Source: an uncultured Saccharospirillaceae bacterium (GTDB lineage: Bacteria > Pseudomonadota > Gammaproteobacteria > Pseudomonadales > Oceanobacteraceae). Taken from it: a DNA stretch of 64,000 nt. Position 1 is the first letter of the stretch. Every line of letters starts with the position of its first letter. The notes below the pieces were generated by a model. It was not told where the DNA came from. It worked only from the letters and a program-made list of their open reading frames with translations, and searched no databases. Positions 9,510 through 17,759 of the stretch are shown piece after piece. The stretch is from positions 236,639 to 300,638 of the forward strand of contig CANNFT010000006.1 of NCBI GenBank assembly GCA_947503895.1, given 5' to 3'. The translations under genes were made by a program, and so were the position numbers.

Positions 9510-11342
9510 CTACTTAGCCCATTCAAATAATTGCTCAACAATAGCGGTTAAAGGTTGGTCGTACTTAGACGCCTTTTGAGCTCGACTTTGCCAATCAGCG
9601 GGTAAAGCTGAATCTTGGCTCCATGCCGTGCCACCAGTATTTTGACCATATTGGATGTTTAATTGAAAGTCAGATTGATCAGCGTACCCGTTAACAGAGA
9701 CGTAATACGTGCCAGCACCTTTTACCTTACAATTTTCGTTTGAACCGGAATCCCATGGTCGGCAAGTATAGCTGTCTTCGTTTGGTTGCGCGTTTTTATG
9801 TACGTACAAATCTGCGTCATTATTGCCCGTCAGTGTGACCACAATAGATTCGCCCTCAGATTGATATGGACCAAAATGTGCCCACTCTCCCTGCTTGACA
9901 GAACCTTGCTGCTTCACCGTGATGGTTTCTAGGTTGCCAGTATTCTCAGGGTTATAGTAAGAAACAGCTCGCGCATCAGGAGCCGGTGTCCATAAGAAAT
10001 CAGGGTGACGATTGGTGTACCACTCACCTCCAATAATGTTACCAATCTCATCTAACTCTAAATCATATCGATAAGTTACACTGGTTTTGGCATCAAATCT
10101 TGGGCTATCAGTACGGCGATGGCTTGCTTCTGTTTCTACTAGATAAGTCATGCGCATTTGAATACCCACGACACTGTCCGTTGATGATGAGCGATGTGAT
10201 GAAAACTTATCTTTGCTATAACTCGCGAGTTTAATGATCGCGTCTTTTGCTGTGGGAAATGTTTCACCGGTTTCTGGATTGAAATACTGATAACTGTACT
10301 TGATAACAGGCTGATTCCAAACTTGATAATCATAGGTAGCATCTAAAATAAAGCTTCGCTTACTCACGCCAATTTGGTTAACAACAGACTGGTGCCAACT
10401 GCCTGGGTTTGTGTCAAAGCATTGTTGCTCAATGATGCGGCCATTTTCATCGGTTTCTGGATTCTTAATATTGCATCGTCCACCAATAAATCGAACACGA
10501 GGTGAGGCATTTGACCAGAGTAATGTACCAAGTGCTTTAATGTCGGAAGGATAAAAGGTGACCGTCTCACCGCTCGGTGTTGCTAGGTCGAGTGTTTTTT
10601 CAGGTCGAGATAGCATATAGGCTGCTGGTGCCCACCCGTGACATAAGCCCATCCATGTTTCGACACTGCCATTACGATCAAAGTAGCCTTTACCTGATTT
10701 CCACATTTTATCGGTCAGACTAAAATTTTCATCGCCTACCAACATATCGTATTTCTCGGCTGGTGATAGGAAAGCCGTTTTATTATTCTCAATATACTCT
10801 GATGGTAAGTGATCGACCGTCGCAAATTTATAACGCTCACCGAAGTCTTGAGGCCAAGCATCTGCTAATAGCGGGTCTTCATATCGATCACTTAAAGCGC
10901 CTTTGTAGAGAGGCCAATAAGTATCTGACCAAGGTTGTTCTGAAAGAGATGCCGATGTTAGATTTTTCTCATCTATTTCATGAATGTTTTTAATAACCGC
11001 AGTGTAATTATCAACGAGGTTTGCAGGGTTGTCATTTCCTCTAATAGCGGCCATGGAACGCATCATTCGGTCATTTGACTGTGCATTGAGTGTCGCTTGT
11101 CTTTGTTGATCTTTTTGTTGAATATACTGCCTGCTGCTGATGTCTTCTTCCGAGAACTTTAATACACCTGCACGATTACTTTTAGGCGGAAGCTCATTCA
11201 TAACGGAAGCGGGATCTTGATGAAACCTATCTAAGAATGTCTTTGCGGACTCAGATGATTCATTTGCAATAGAAGGTATAGCCAAGCTCATACCAAAGAA
11301 AGTGAGTGTCAATGGGTGGTGTAGCAATGTATTTTTTTTCAA
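9510..11342 (-). CDS. secreted transglutaminase-elicitor-like protein with C-terminal PPC domain
   Basis: This 610-residue protein begins with a Sec-type signal peptide. Around residues 228-240 it has the motif WMGLCHGWAPA (Cys234, His235), which is characteristic of the TGase_elicitor family (PF16683), first known from oomycete GP42-type transglutaminases and also seen in marine bacteria. The catalytic region covers about residues 130-460. A pre-peptidase C-terminal (PPC) beta-domain follows at about residues 470-565; such domains usually assist secretion or carbohydrate binding and are cut off later. The predicted activity is protein cross-linking or a related thiol reaction outside the cell. 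It is convergent with the calcium-repeat lipoprotein and appears to be a single-gene unit. Confidence 0.75.
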   Translation of the reverse strand: MKKNTLLHHPLTLTFFGMSLAIPSIANESSESAKTFLDRFHQDPASVMNELPPKSNRAGVLKFSEEDISSRQYIQQKDQQRQATLNAQSNDRMMRSMAAIRGNDNPANLVDNYTAVIKNIHEIDEKNLTSASLSEQPWSDTYWPLYKGALSDRYEDPLLADAWPQDFGERYKFATVDHLPSEYIENNKTAFLSPAEKYDMLVGDENFSLTDKMWKSGKGYFDRNGSVETWMGLCHGWAPAAYMLSRPEKTLDLATPSGETVTFYPSDIKALGTLLWSNASPRVRFIGGRCNIKNPETDENGRIIEQQCFDTNPGSWHQSVVNQIGVSKRSFILDATYDYQVWNQPVIKYSYQYFNPETGETFPTAKDAIIKLASYSKDKFSSHRSSSTDSVVGIQMRMTYLVETEASHRRTDSPRFDAKTSVTYRYDLELDEIGNIIGGEWYTNRHPDFLWTPAPDARAVSYYNPENTGNLETITVKQQGSVKQGEWAHFGPYQSEGESIVVTLTGNNDADLYVHKNAQPNEDSYTCRPWDSGSNENCKVKGAGTYYVSVNGYADQSDFQLNIQYGQNTGGTAWSQDSALPADWQSRAQKASKYDQPLTAIVEQLFEWAK

Positions 11343-12231
11343 AATAGTAGCCTTTTTGCAAGTCTTATTGTTCGCTTTTCACGATTATTATGCAGGGTGA
11401 AAATAGAGTTTCCATTTGACTTAATCGGTATATGAATAGGCTCAATATGCTCATCTATAAATGGATGAGTTTATACACTGTATAGACAGCGTCTAAAAAT
11501 AGCGCGATTTTTGTAGCGTTATTTAGGCGTGATCCTAGTAATGATACGACTAGATTTAAATGGCGGTGCTGATTTCTACCCTGTTTGTTTATAGTTATTT
11601 AAGGATGCTTAACTTGGATTTCATTTGTAGTTTCAATCGTGAGTAAGTGACGATCAGAATAGGTCCACATACACACCTAAGTATGCTTGCTTGTAAGATC
11701 TTTCACGATATAAAACGAATACTTTAACTTAGAATAAATTAAAATATTTTGAATGAAGGCGCTAAAGCATGCCTAATATTTTAAGGATTACGCTGTTGTC
11801 AGCGAATGATTGACCCTTAGTCATTTTATTGGGTGACGCTTTTACTTGAATGACGTCGTCATTCTGTCCAGCGCTCCCCAATGCGACGCAATTTTGCTTA
11901 TAAATTTTTTTGAAGGCTAGATTAATTAACCAGACCTGTCTTTTTGGGCGTAGCAAGCCATTAAGATTGATTTTATGACAGCTTCAAACGTCAGTTTGTA
12001 TTTACATTATGAGCAATGACGTTCGATGATTGAACGGGCGTGCTTTAATGTAATAGAAGGGGGAGATTATTAAACTGAGCACTTTTGCAGCTTTGATGTT
12101 CATCGCCGAAGTCGTCAGCGCGACACAGGTTTGCAAAAGTGCAATGGATAGAATGGAGCAAAGTTTGCGAACGTCAATTAATTAGGTGAGTAGGCAAGTC
12201 AGATATTTTTGTGTTTCGCGTATTTCCCGAA
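11343..12231. other. 889-base region without a convincing gene
   Basis: This AT-rich stretch lies upstream of the transglutaminase-like gene and downstream of the MerR gene. It holds a perfect 17-bp palindrome at 11848-11864 (GAATGACG-T-CGTCATTC) and an 11-bp inverted repeat at 12079-12089/12132-12142. A 64-codon frame at 11762-11956 (-) has no family resemblance and no good ribosome site, so I do not call it. The promoter of the transglutaminase-like gene should be in 11343-11450. Confidence 0.6.
12079..12142. repeat. 11-bp inverted repeat with 42-base spacer
   Basis: GCACTTTTGCA at 12079-12089 is exactly mirrored by TGCAAAAGTGC at 12132-12142. The spacer contains a short GTCG/CGAC pair. 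The structure could be an RNA hairpin, an end of a small mobile element, or the 3-prime processing structure of the MerR transcript. Nothing decides between these. Confidence 0.5.
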
Positions 12232-12552
12232 TTAGTCGTCCTCTGATTCTCTCGGTAATACCAAGTCAAATAATTTTGTTAAGTTTTGGATGCGTTTTTC
12301 CACCTTTGCGGCCGCGCCATCTAGTGAGTACCCATCTTCAATTAACTCTTGGATTAAATAGATTTTTTTAAGATTGACTAAGTCGTACTGACGGGCATTA
12401 GATTCTTCTGAGGCAACACTGATAAAGCCTTTCTCTTGCCAGTAGCGAATTTTTCGCGCTGGGACACCGGTTATATCAGAGGCTTCGTGAATGCCGACTT
12501 TGACCTTTCGTAAAAATTGATCATATTTATTGCTCTCAACATCATCAGACAC
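12232..12552 (-). CDS. short MerR-family transcriptional regulator
   Basis: The 106-residue protein has a MerR-type winged helix-turn-helix at about residues 18-90. It shows the typical ITGVPARKIRYWQEKGFI core and a following RQYDLVNLKKIYLIQEL segment. It is shorter than classical MerR proteins and lacks a metal- or drug-binding C-terminal domain, so any effector site must be unusual or absent; it could work with a partner. It is transcribed away from the MFS/AfsA operon across a 453-base region containing three AAGTTAC elements, which makes it the natural candidate regulator of that operon. That link is an inference from position. Confidence 0.85.
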   Translation of the reverse strand: MSDDVESNKYDQFLRKVKVGIHEASDITGVPARKIRYWQEKGFISVASEESNARQYDLVNLKKIYLIQELIEDGYSLDGAAAKVEKRIQNLTKLFDLVLPRESEDD

Positions 12553-13005
12553 TTTTCCTCTCCTCTCTAATTCGCGGCTGATGTTTGCTTGAATAGTAAT
12601 CTAGGAGCGTATTAATGTTCCTGATGTGCACCTTCTTCCTGCTTCTGCCTGTATTTAAAGTGATTGATTACAGAGCAGGACTTACTGTCAGCCAGTTATT
12701 GGTTTTTTTACTAAAAAAGTGGCTTTGCATTCTATTACAGACGAATGAAACATCGTACAACTATTTGCAATCTATCTGCCACCTTTGCGAATAAGTTACA
12801 AAAATGCCGCATATTCAAATGTTAGCAGTGATAAAGAATCAATTTTGGTTGTTAAATGACCATTTTACAGATCTTTATTGTAGCTAAATTACGAAGATTT
12901 CCTGAAAGTTACATGTTGCGTCGCTTATTTACCATGTGTAGAATCCCGGCAATAAATGTAACCAAGTTACTATTATTGGATTTTAACTAACATAGGGGAC
13001 GGCTT
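12553..13005. promoter_or_regulatory. divergent promoter region between merR and the MFS/AfsA operon
   Basis: No gene is seen. The sequence AAGTTAC occurs three times in the same orientation (12793-12799, 12906-12912, 12964-12970). The last copy is part of a perfect dyad, GTAAC-CAA-GTTAC at 12958-12970, 36 bases before the GTG start of the MFS gene. These are candidate operators. No exact sigma-70 promoter is evident by eye. Confidence 0.5.
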
Positions 13006-14166
13006 GTGATTGTATCTAATCGAGCGACGATGGCATTACTGGTCTCAGCAGCGGTGATGGTCGTATCTCAGCTTTATTGTCTTTTACCCGTATTCACTCA
13101 ACTCCAAGTAGCGCTGTCTGTGCCAGTGACAGATGTGGCTCTGTTGACTACGTTTTTTGGGTTTGCTTATGCAGTGGGGTTTTTATTTTGGGGGCCAATA
13201 TCCGATAAATTTGGTCGTCAATTAGTGATGTTGGTGGGCATGATTTTACTGGCGTGCATATCTGTCGTGGTCGCAATGTTGGAAAGCTATGATCATTTAT
13301 TAATGATGCGAGTCGTTCAGGGTTTTTTTGCGGCATCTTACCCTCCGGTCGCATTGGCATGGATCGCTGAAAACTTAGCGGCAGAAAAACGAATGAAAGC
13401 TATCGCTTATATGAGCAGTGCTTTTTTACTGGCCGCGTTGATCGGCCAGCTTTTAGGGGAGTGGTTAATTCAATCGTCGCTCTTCACTTATATGTTGATC
13501 AGTGCCGCTGCGTACGCTGTTATTGCACTTGGCATTACATTTCTGCCAAAAGCACCCCATCGAAAACCCGTTTCATTACTCAGTATCTGGGTAAAAATGC
13601 CTGCTGTTTTGTGTTCGCCAAGACTTTTTAAAGCGTATTTAGCGACACTCTTTGTTTTAGCGAGTTTTGTTTCGGTTTATGGATTTTTTGCACAATCGTA
13701 TCAGGCGTCATTGGATGTTATGGGTATTTCGGCTTCGGCGATTAGATGGTGGGTGGCGCCATTTATGTTGATTCCACTCTTTGTCAGTAAATTGATCATA
13801 AAGTGGGGGGCTCAAAAAACAGTGACGTTTGGATTGCTAGGAATCGCAATAACATTGGTAGCTCAAATCTTTTTACTGAATATGAACAGTTTAGTATTTA
13901 TTTTATTTCATATTGGTTTTGTAGCGTGCATAGCAACGGTCGTCCCGTCACTGATCGCATATGTTAGTGCGCTTGCTGATGATCGTCATCGCGGATTAGC
14001 CATAGCTTTGTACACCTTTTTTCTTTTTGTGGGTGCCAGTGCCGGCGCTTGGGTGGTCACAAAATTTGAGCCTAGTGCAATGTATTGGGTGTCTGCAGTT
14101 CTAGTCATCGTTAGTTTAATCAATGCACCTTGGGTGCCTGTACAAGGAAAGGTTAAAACACAATGA
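13006..14166 (+). CDS. MFS transporter
   Basis: The 386-residue membrane protein has about 12 hydrophobic segments and the MFS loop 2-3 signature GPISDKFGRQ near residues 63-72. It resembles proton-driven exporters of the AraJ/YnfM/Bcr type. I take the GTG at the given start because GGGGAC precedes it at suitable distance; an ATG eight codons later is the alternative. It overlaps the next gene by 4 bases (ATGA) and begins an operon containing AfsA-like and phosphatase genes. Export of a small hydrophobic signal or metabolite made by that operon is a reasonable inference, but the substrate is not shown by the sequence. Confidence 0.8.
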   Translation: MIVSNRATMALLVSAAVMVVSQLYCLLPVFTQLQVALSVPVTDVALLTTFFGFAYAVGFLFWGPISDKFGRQLVMLVGMILLACISVVVAMLESYDHLLMMRVVQGFFAASYPPVALAWIAENLAAEKRMKAIAYMSSAFLLAALIGQLLGEWLIQSSLFTYMLISAAAYAVIALGITFLPKAPHRKPVSLLSIWVKMPAVLCSPRLFKAYLATLFVLASFVSVYGFFAQSYQASLDVMGISASAIRWWVAPFMLIPLFVSKLIIKWGAQKTVTFGLLGIAITLVAQIFLLNMNSLVFILFHIGFVACIATVVPSLIAYVSALADDRHRGLAIALYTFFLFVGASAGAWVVTKFEPSAMYWVSAVLVIVSLINAPWVPVQGKVKTQ

Positions 14167-14801
14167 AGACATTGATAAAAATACTGCCTGTCATATTGCT
14201 TATTTCAGGTTTTGCCAATTCAAAACTTCCTGAAGTTGAAGGTATAAAAATGAATAAATATGAAGGGCTAGTTGATCAAGGGTATGAGTTTACAGGGTTC
14301 GCTAACGGTCAGATGGACACTCGGTCAATAACCTTGTTTCGATATCAACCAAAAAACGATCATATGGAACCTCGCTTTGGAGCGGAACACATCAGCACAG
14401 TCGTTGATGAACATGGTGCATTAAAAGGATTGGTACGATTGAAAAAAGCGCTTATTTCCAATCCCCAAAATCTGCCAGATAAAGAAGAAGCACTGACAGT
14501 TGCTTCGCTTTTTTTAAAGGAATATGCACCTGACTTGGTGGACGATATGTCCGTTCAGTGGATTGACGTTCACTCTGAAAAGATAAAAACCAATGCTGGA
14601 ATTCTTACATTGGAAGGGATGAAGGTGAAATGCAGAAAACCCAGTGATGGACTTTATTTCTGGGTCATCGTTGCGGCAGATCGTAGTGTAATCGCATTCG
14701 AGAGAGATATAGAGTGGGACTTTTTTAGATCGGGCAGAAAAACTGAAAAATGGCTGCATGATAGTTGGCTCGAAGAACACTCCATAAGTTTCAATCGATA
14801 A
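14163..14801 (+). CDS. secreted hypothetical protein in the AfsA operon
   Basis: I do not recognise a family. The 212-residue protein has a short hydrophobic N-terminal signal (about residues 1-19, KTLIKILPVILLISGF) and a soluble remainder, so it is probably periplasmic. The second half has alternating hydrophobic residues and several tryptophans and could be PepSY- or cystatin-like, without a diagnostic motif. It begins inside the stop of the MFS gene (4-base overlap), so both should be translated together. AfsA follows after 65 bases. A role in handling or presenting the exported product is possible but unsupported. Confidence 0.7.
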   Translation: MKTLIKILPVILLISGFANSKLPEVEGIKMNKYEGLVDQGYEFTGFANGQMDTRSITLFRYQPKNDHMEPRFGAEHISTVVDEHGALKGLVRLKKALISNPQNLPDKEEALTVASLFLKEYAPDLVDDMSVQWIDVHSEKIKTNAGILTLEGMKVKCRKPSDGLYFWVIVAADRSVIAFERDIEWDFFRSGRKTEKWLHDSWLEEHSISFNR

Positions 14802-14866
14802 GTATCAATAAAAGATTTCGATAGATATAGCATTTCTGTTCAAATATAAAACTAGGAAGTTACGTT

Positions 14867-15619
14867 ATGAATACAACGATCATTGTTGGTGATGGATTAA
14901 CAGGGTTTGGCACATTGGATAACGTTGTGCACTACAGTGAAGCCATACAGAATATTGAGCGTGGATTATTGCCAGATGAGTACTTTCAATTAGGGCAAGG
15001 ATTATCGAAAGAATCGATTGCTTATATTGATAATCTTTTACTGAGATCAGGGCAGTCGGATCGTCTTCTCAGTAAAGACGTCGTGAACGCAAAATATGCG
15101 AGCAAGAAGGAATCACATAAGCACAAATCAGAAAACATTCTTATTACATCTCCGAAAAAAGTGGATGAAGATCATTATGATATGATGCTGGTGGTCGATG
15201 AGCGTGGCGAGCTATTGCTGGATCATATAACTGGATTCCATATTCAAGGGATGGTACTAATTGAGGCTGCTCGGCAGGCATTTCTTGCGGTAACAGAAAA
15301 ATATTTTTACGAAAATGATATTCCATCTGCGCACTATTTTGTGATTAATAAAATGGACACCGCTTACCATGCTTTTGTCTTTGCGATTGATATTGATATC
15401 CGATATTGCATCACAGAAAAGAAGATAGAGCCACATCGTTCTAAATTCAGTGCGGATGTTGAGTTCTGGCAAAATGAGACTTTGTGCACAACGGTCAAAG
15501 TTGCCTTTTCTGTATATGAAGCCCAAAAGTTGGAGCAAAAAGAAAAAGCGCTTGCACAATTAGCGCTTAACCAATTCGTTCAAAAACAGCAACCTGAAAG
15601 ATTTAACCAAGCGGTATAG
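14867..15619 (+). CDS. AfsA-like hotdog protein (A-factor biosynthesis family)
   Basis: The 250-residue protein has an AfsA-type hotdog repeat at about residues 112-235. The diagnostic stretch is LLLDHITGFHIQGMVLIEAARQA, with Asp119, His120, His125, Gly128-Met129 and Glu133 in the positions typical of the PF03756 second repeat. The N-terminal half is a weaker first hotdog. In Streptomyces, AfsA joins a beta-ketoacyl group to dihydroxyacetone phosphate as the first step to gamma-butyrolactone signals. Such genes are much less familiar in gammaproteobacteria. The phosphatase gene starts 5 bases downstream, which fits removal of the phosphate left by AfsA chemistry. The alternative is a related hotdog thioesterase or dehydratase in another lipid pathway. 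Confidence 0.75.
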   Translation: MNTTIIVGDGLTGFGTLDNVVHYSEAIQNIERGLLPDEYFQLGQGLSKESIAYIDNLLLRSGQSDRLLSKDVVNAKYASKKESHKHKSENILITSPKKVDEDHYDMMLVVDERGELLLDHITGFHIQGMVLIEAARQAFLAVTEKYFYENDIPSAHYFVINKMDTAYHAFVFAIDIDIRYCITEKKIEPHRSKFSADVEFWQNETLCTTVKVAFSVYEAQKLEQKEKALAQLALNQFVQKQQPERFNQAV

Positions 15620-15624
15620 TACCT

Positions 15625-16308
15625 ATGAAAGTAGCAGCATTTTTTGATGTAGATGAAACACTCATTAATATGAAAAGTATGTTTCATTTTCTCTCTTTTT
15701 TATGTTCGAAAGTTAATCAGGAAGAATTAGAGATCAGTCTGAACTACTCGAATATCATATCAAGTATTAAGACCTTTGCTGCTACTCATCCACGTTCGGA
15801 AGTTAATTTTCTCTACTACCGCTACTATGAAGGTCTTAGTCGAGAATTTGTTAGGCAAACGGCTCACGAGTGGTATGACGGTATTGATAAAGAACATGAC
15901 TTTTTTATTCATACGGTTTGCGAACAATTGCAGTGGCACAAGGATCGAGGAGATGATGTTGTATTTGTATCCGGTACTAGCAATGAAATTTTAGCCCCTC
16001 TGGCTGAAGCGCTTGGTGCGACCGCCACTTTGGGTGCGAATTTAGAATGCCAAAATGGCATGTTCACAGGGCGTCTTATATTGCCGCAGACCATTGGTCA
16101 GGGGAAAGCTGAAGCAATTTGTCAGTATCTTTGGTTGAATAATATCGAGGCAAAAAACTGTTACGCCTATGGCGATGATATTTCAGATCGCTATATGCTG
16201 GAAGCGGTAGGGCACCCTAATGTGGTCTCGGGTAATGCTGAATTGGAAGCGTGGGCAAAAGAATTTAATTATCCAATTATTAAGAGTGCTTCTAAAACAT
16301 CAACTTGA
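15625..16308 (+). CDS. HAD-IB (SerB-like) phosphatase
   Basis: The 227-residue protein shows all HAD motifs: DVDET near the N-terminus (nucleophile Asp8, acid Asp10), motif II VSGTSNE, motif III lysine in GQGKAEA, and motif IV GDDISD. The helical cap between residues 15 and 100 places it in subfamily IB with phosphoserine phosphatase and relatives. It follows AfsA by only 5 bases, so the two are surely cotranscribed. A butenolide- or butyrolactone-phosphate is the expected substrate if the operon makes an A-factor-like molecule. A housekeeping role such as phospholipid or serine phosphate hydrolysis cannot be excluded. Confidence 0.85.
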   Translation: MKVAAFFDVDETLINMKSMFHFLSFLCSKVNQEELEISLNYSNIISSIKTFAATHPRSEVNFLYYRYYEGLSREFVRQTAHEWYDGIDKEHDFFIHTVCEQLQWHKDRGDDVVFVSGTSNEILAPLAEALGATATLGANLECQNGMFTGRLILPQTIGQGKAEAICQYLWLNNIEAKNCYAYGDDISDRYMLEAVGHPNVVSGNAELEAWAKEFNYPIIKSASKTST

Positions 16309-16779
16309 TTCAGCAAGTTTTCTGTCGCGCTTTAGTACCAGGGAGCCCTCGCAGTGGACAACCTGTATGGAATAGGTTAGATGCTGAAGGTCCCCATCGG
16401 ATGAATGGCAGTAAACCGTTCGTTAAATGATGGCTCCTTTCTAAGGAGATTGATGCCGTTGTAAAGCGCTACTAACTCTGTCTTACGAGGCCTGGTGTTC
16501 AATCTAATTTCGACGTTTTGTTTTTTGATTTAACTCTTTAGATCTTCTACAGCACGCCTTGAACTTGAAAAGACCACTTGGCCAGAGCTTGAACTGAATT
16601 TATAGAGATGTCCTTAATTTATCGCTATCAAACTCTGTTCAATCAGTATCCATTACACACTTCTTTTGCTCAGCTCGGATAGTCGTGCCTGTATTGATGA
16701 ATGTTACAGGACTTTCGTGCATGAGAATGAGTAAGTGAACTATTAAACATCATGCTAGTGATGCATAAGAAGAACCTCT
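16309..16779 (+). other. 471-base non-coding region, possibly a ribozyme relic
   Basis: No gene is seen between the phosphatase and the DUF2165 gene. Positions 16335-16470 stand out. They are GC-richer and full of short complementary segments, including the hairpin CTCCTT-TCT-AAGGAG at 16434-16448. The phrase GGAATAGGTTAGATGCTGAAG reminds me of domain I of bacterial group II introns. No reverse transcriptase frame or domain V was found, so it would be a relic at best. Confidence 0.25.
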
Positions 16780-17286
16780 ATGAAATCATTTTACGTTTGT
16801 AAAGCGTTGCTATTCGCAGGACTAGCGTCCTGGTTGTCAATGGCGGCTATCAATAATGCAACAGATTCGGGTACCAATACCTATTTGCTGTCGAATATGA
16901 TGTCGATGCAGGGCTTAATAGAAAACCCTGTATTGGGTAATGGTATAGAGTGGCGGGCAATCAACTCTCCCATGCTGGCGAGTACTATGCTCTACTTTAT
17001 TGTTATTGTTCAATTCTCCATTTCAGGATTATTGTGGCTAGCTTCATGGAAACATGTTCAGTTTGTCGTAAGCGGAAACGGCGAAGTTCAGGCCGTTATC
17101 ATTGCTAATTACGCTATTGCGTCGTTTATGTGCTTATGGTTTTTCTTTTTAATTGGGGGGTTGTTTTTTGGCTATTGGATGAAGTTTGGTGGGCCGCAAG
17201 GGGTGCACTTTACGCTGCTCATTATATCGATTCTAAGTATGATATTGAATAACATGCCAACTAAAGACGATTTTCGTAATATTTAA
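16780..17286 (+). CDS. DUF2165 family small membrane protein
   Basis: The 168-residue protein has four hydrophobic segments (about residues 7-23, 70-90, 108-130 and 142-158). It has features typical of DUF2165: an Asn-Asn-Ala-Thr-Asp motif after the first helix, a conserved MxSMQGL stretch, and WRAINSPML before the second helix. These predicted inner-membrane proteins have no known role. It appears to be a single-gene unit and is convergent with the two orphan envelope genes on the minus strand. Confidence 0.8.
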   Translation: MKSFYVCKALLFAGLASWLSMAAINNATDSGTNTYLLSNMMSMQGLIENPVLGNGIEWRAINSPMLASTMLYFIVIVQFSISGLLWLASWKHVQFVVSGNGEVQAVIIANYAIASFMCLWFFFLIGGLFFGYWMKFGGPQGVHFTLLIISILSMILNNMPTKDDFRNI

Positions 17287-17333
17287 TCGCGTTTTCGAGT
17301 ACCAGTGTTACGAGTAATGGATAGGGGTATACA

Positions 17334-17747
17334 CTACCCCTTAACCTTTTCTGACCGGACTTTAATTTTAAACTTGTTGCCTCGAATCAAATTAAATTTT
17401 AACGGAGTGAGTTGCGATAAAATCCGTTTTACATCGGTTTCGGGAATCGGTGCGTTAATTTTAATATTTTTGGCAATGCCGGAATGATCGATATCAAAGA
17501 TGACTTCAATTTTTTCCTGTGTAGAATTCGACAAAATGCTACTGATGGTTTTAAGCAGTGGCACACTCTGAGTCTTCCAATTCGCTAAAAATGCTTCGCT
17601 ATCATTTTTGCAGCCTATTCTTAGGTCGCTGCGGTGAATCACTTCACAGTTGGCATCCATAACCGTTGTATGGGAGACACGTTGCTTGTCAGCTGCTTGG
17701 GCGTTCAGAGAAACCATCAGCGCCAGTAGAATAAAAAGATGCTTCAT
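17334..17747 (-). CDS. hypothetical periplasmic protein
   Basis: The 137-residue product begins with a clear Sec signal peptide ending in Ala-Gln-Ala-Ala. The mature part has two cysteines spaced to form a disulfide and a C-terminal section of alternating charged and hydrophobic residues resembling a TonB-C-like or AMIN-like beta fold, but I cannot assign a family. It starts 12 bases after the stop of an orphan lipoprotein gene on the same strand, so the two probably form an operon in the cell envelope. Confidence 0.65.
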   Translation of the reverse strand: MKHLFILLALMVSLNAQAADKQRVSHTTVMDANCEVIHRSDLRIGCKNDSEAFLANWKTQSVPLLKTISSILSNSTQEKIEVIFDIDHSGIAKNIKINAPIPETDVKRILSQLTPLKFNLIRGNKFKIKVRSEKVKG

Positions 17748-17759
17748 ACCATTCGCCCT

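Noticed and set aside
11762..11956. 64-codon minus-strand frame in the 889-base gap
   Set aside because: No similarity and no ribosome site, and it spans the palindrome at 11848.
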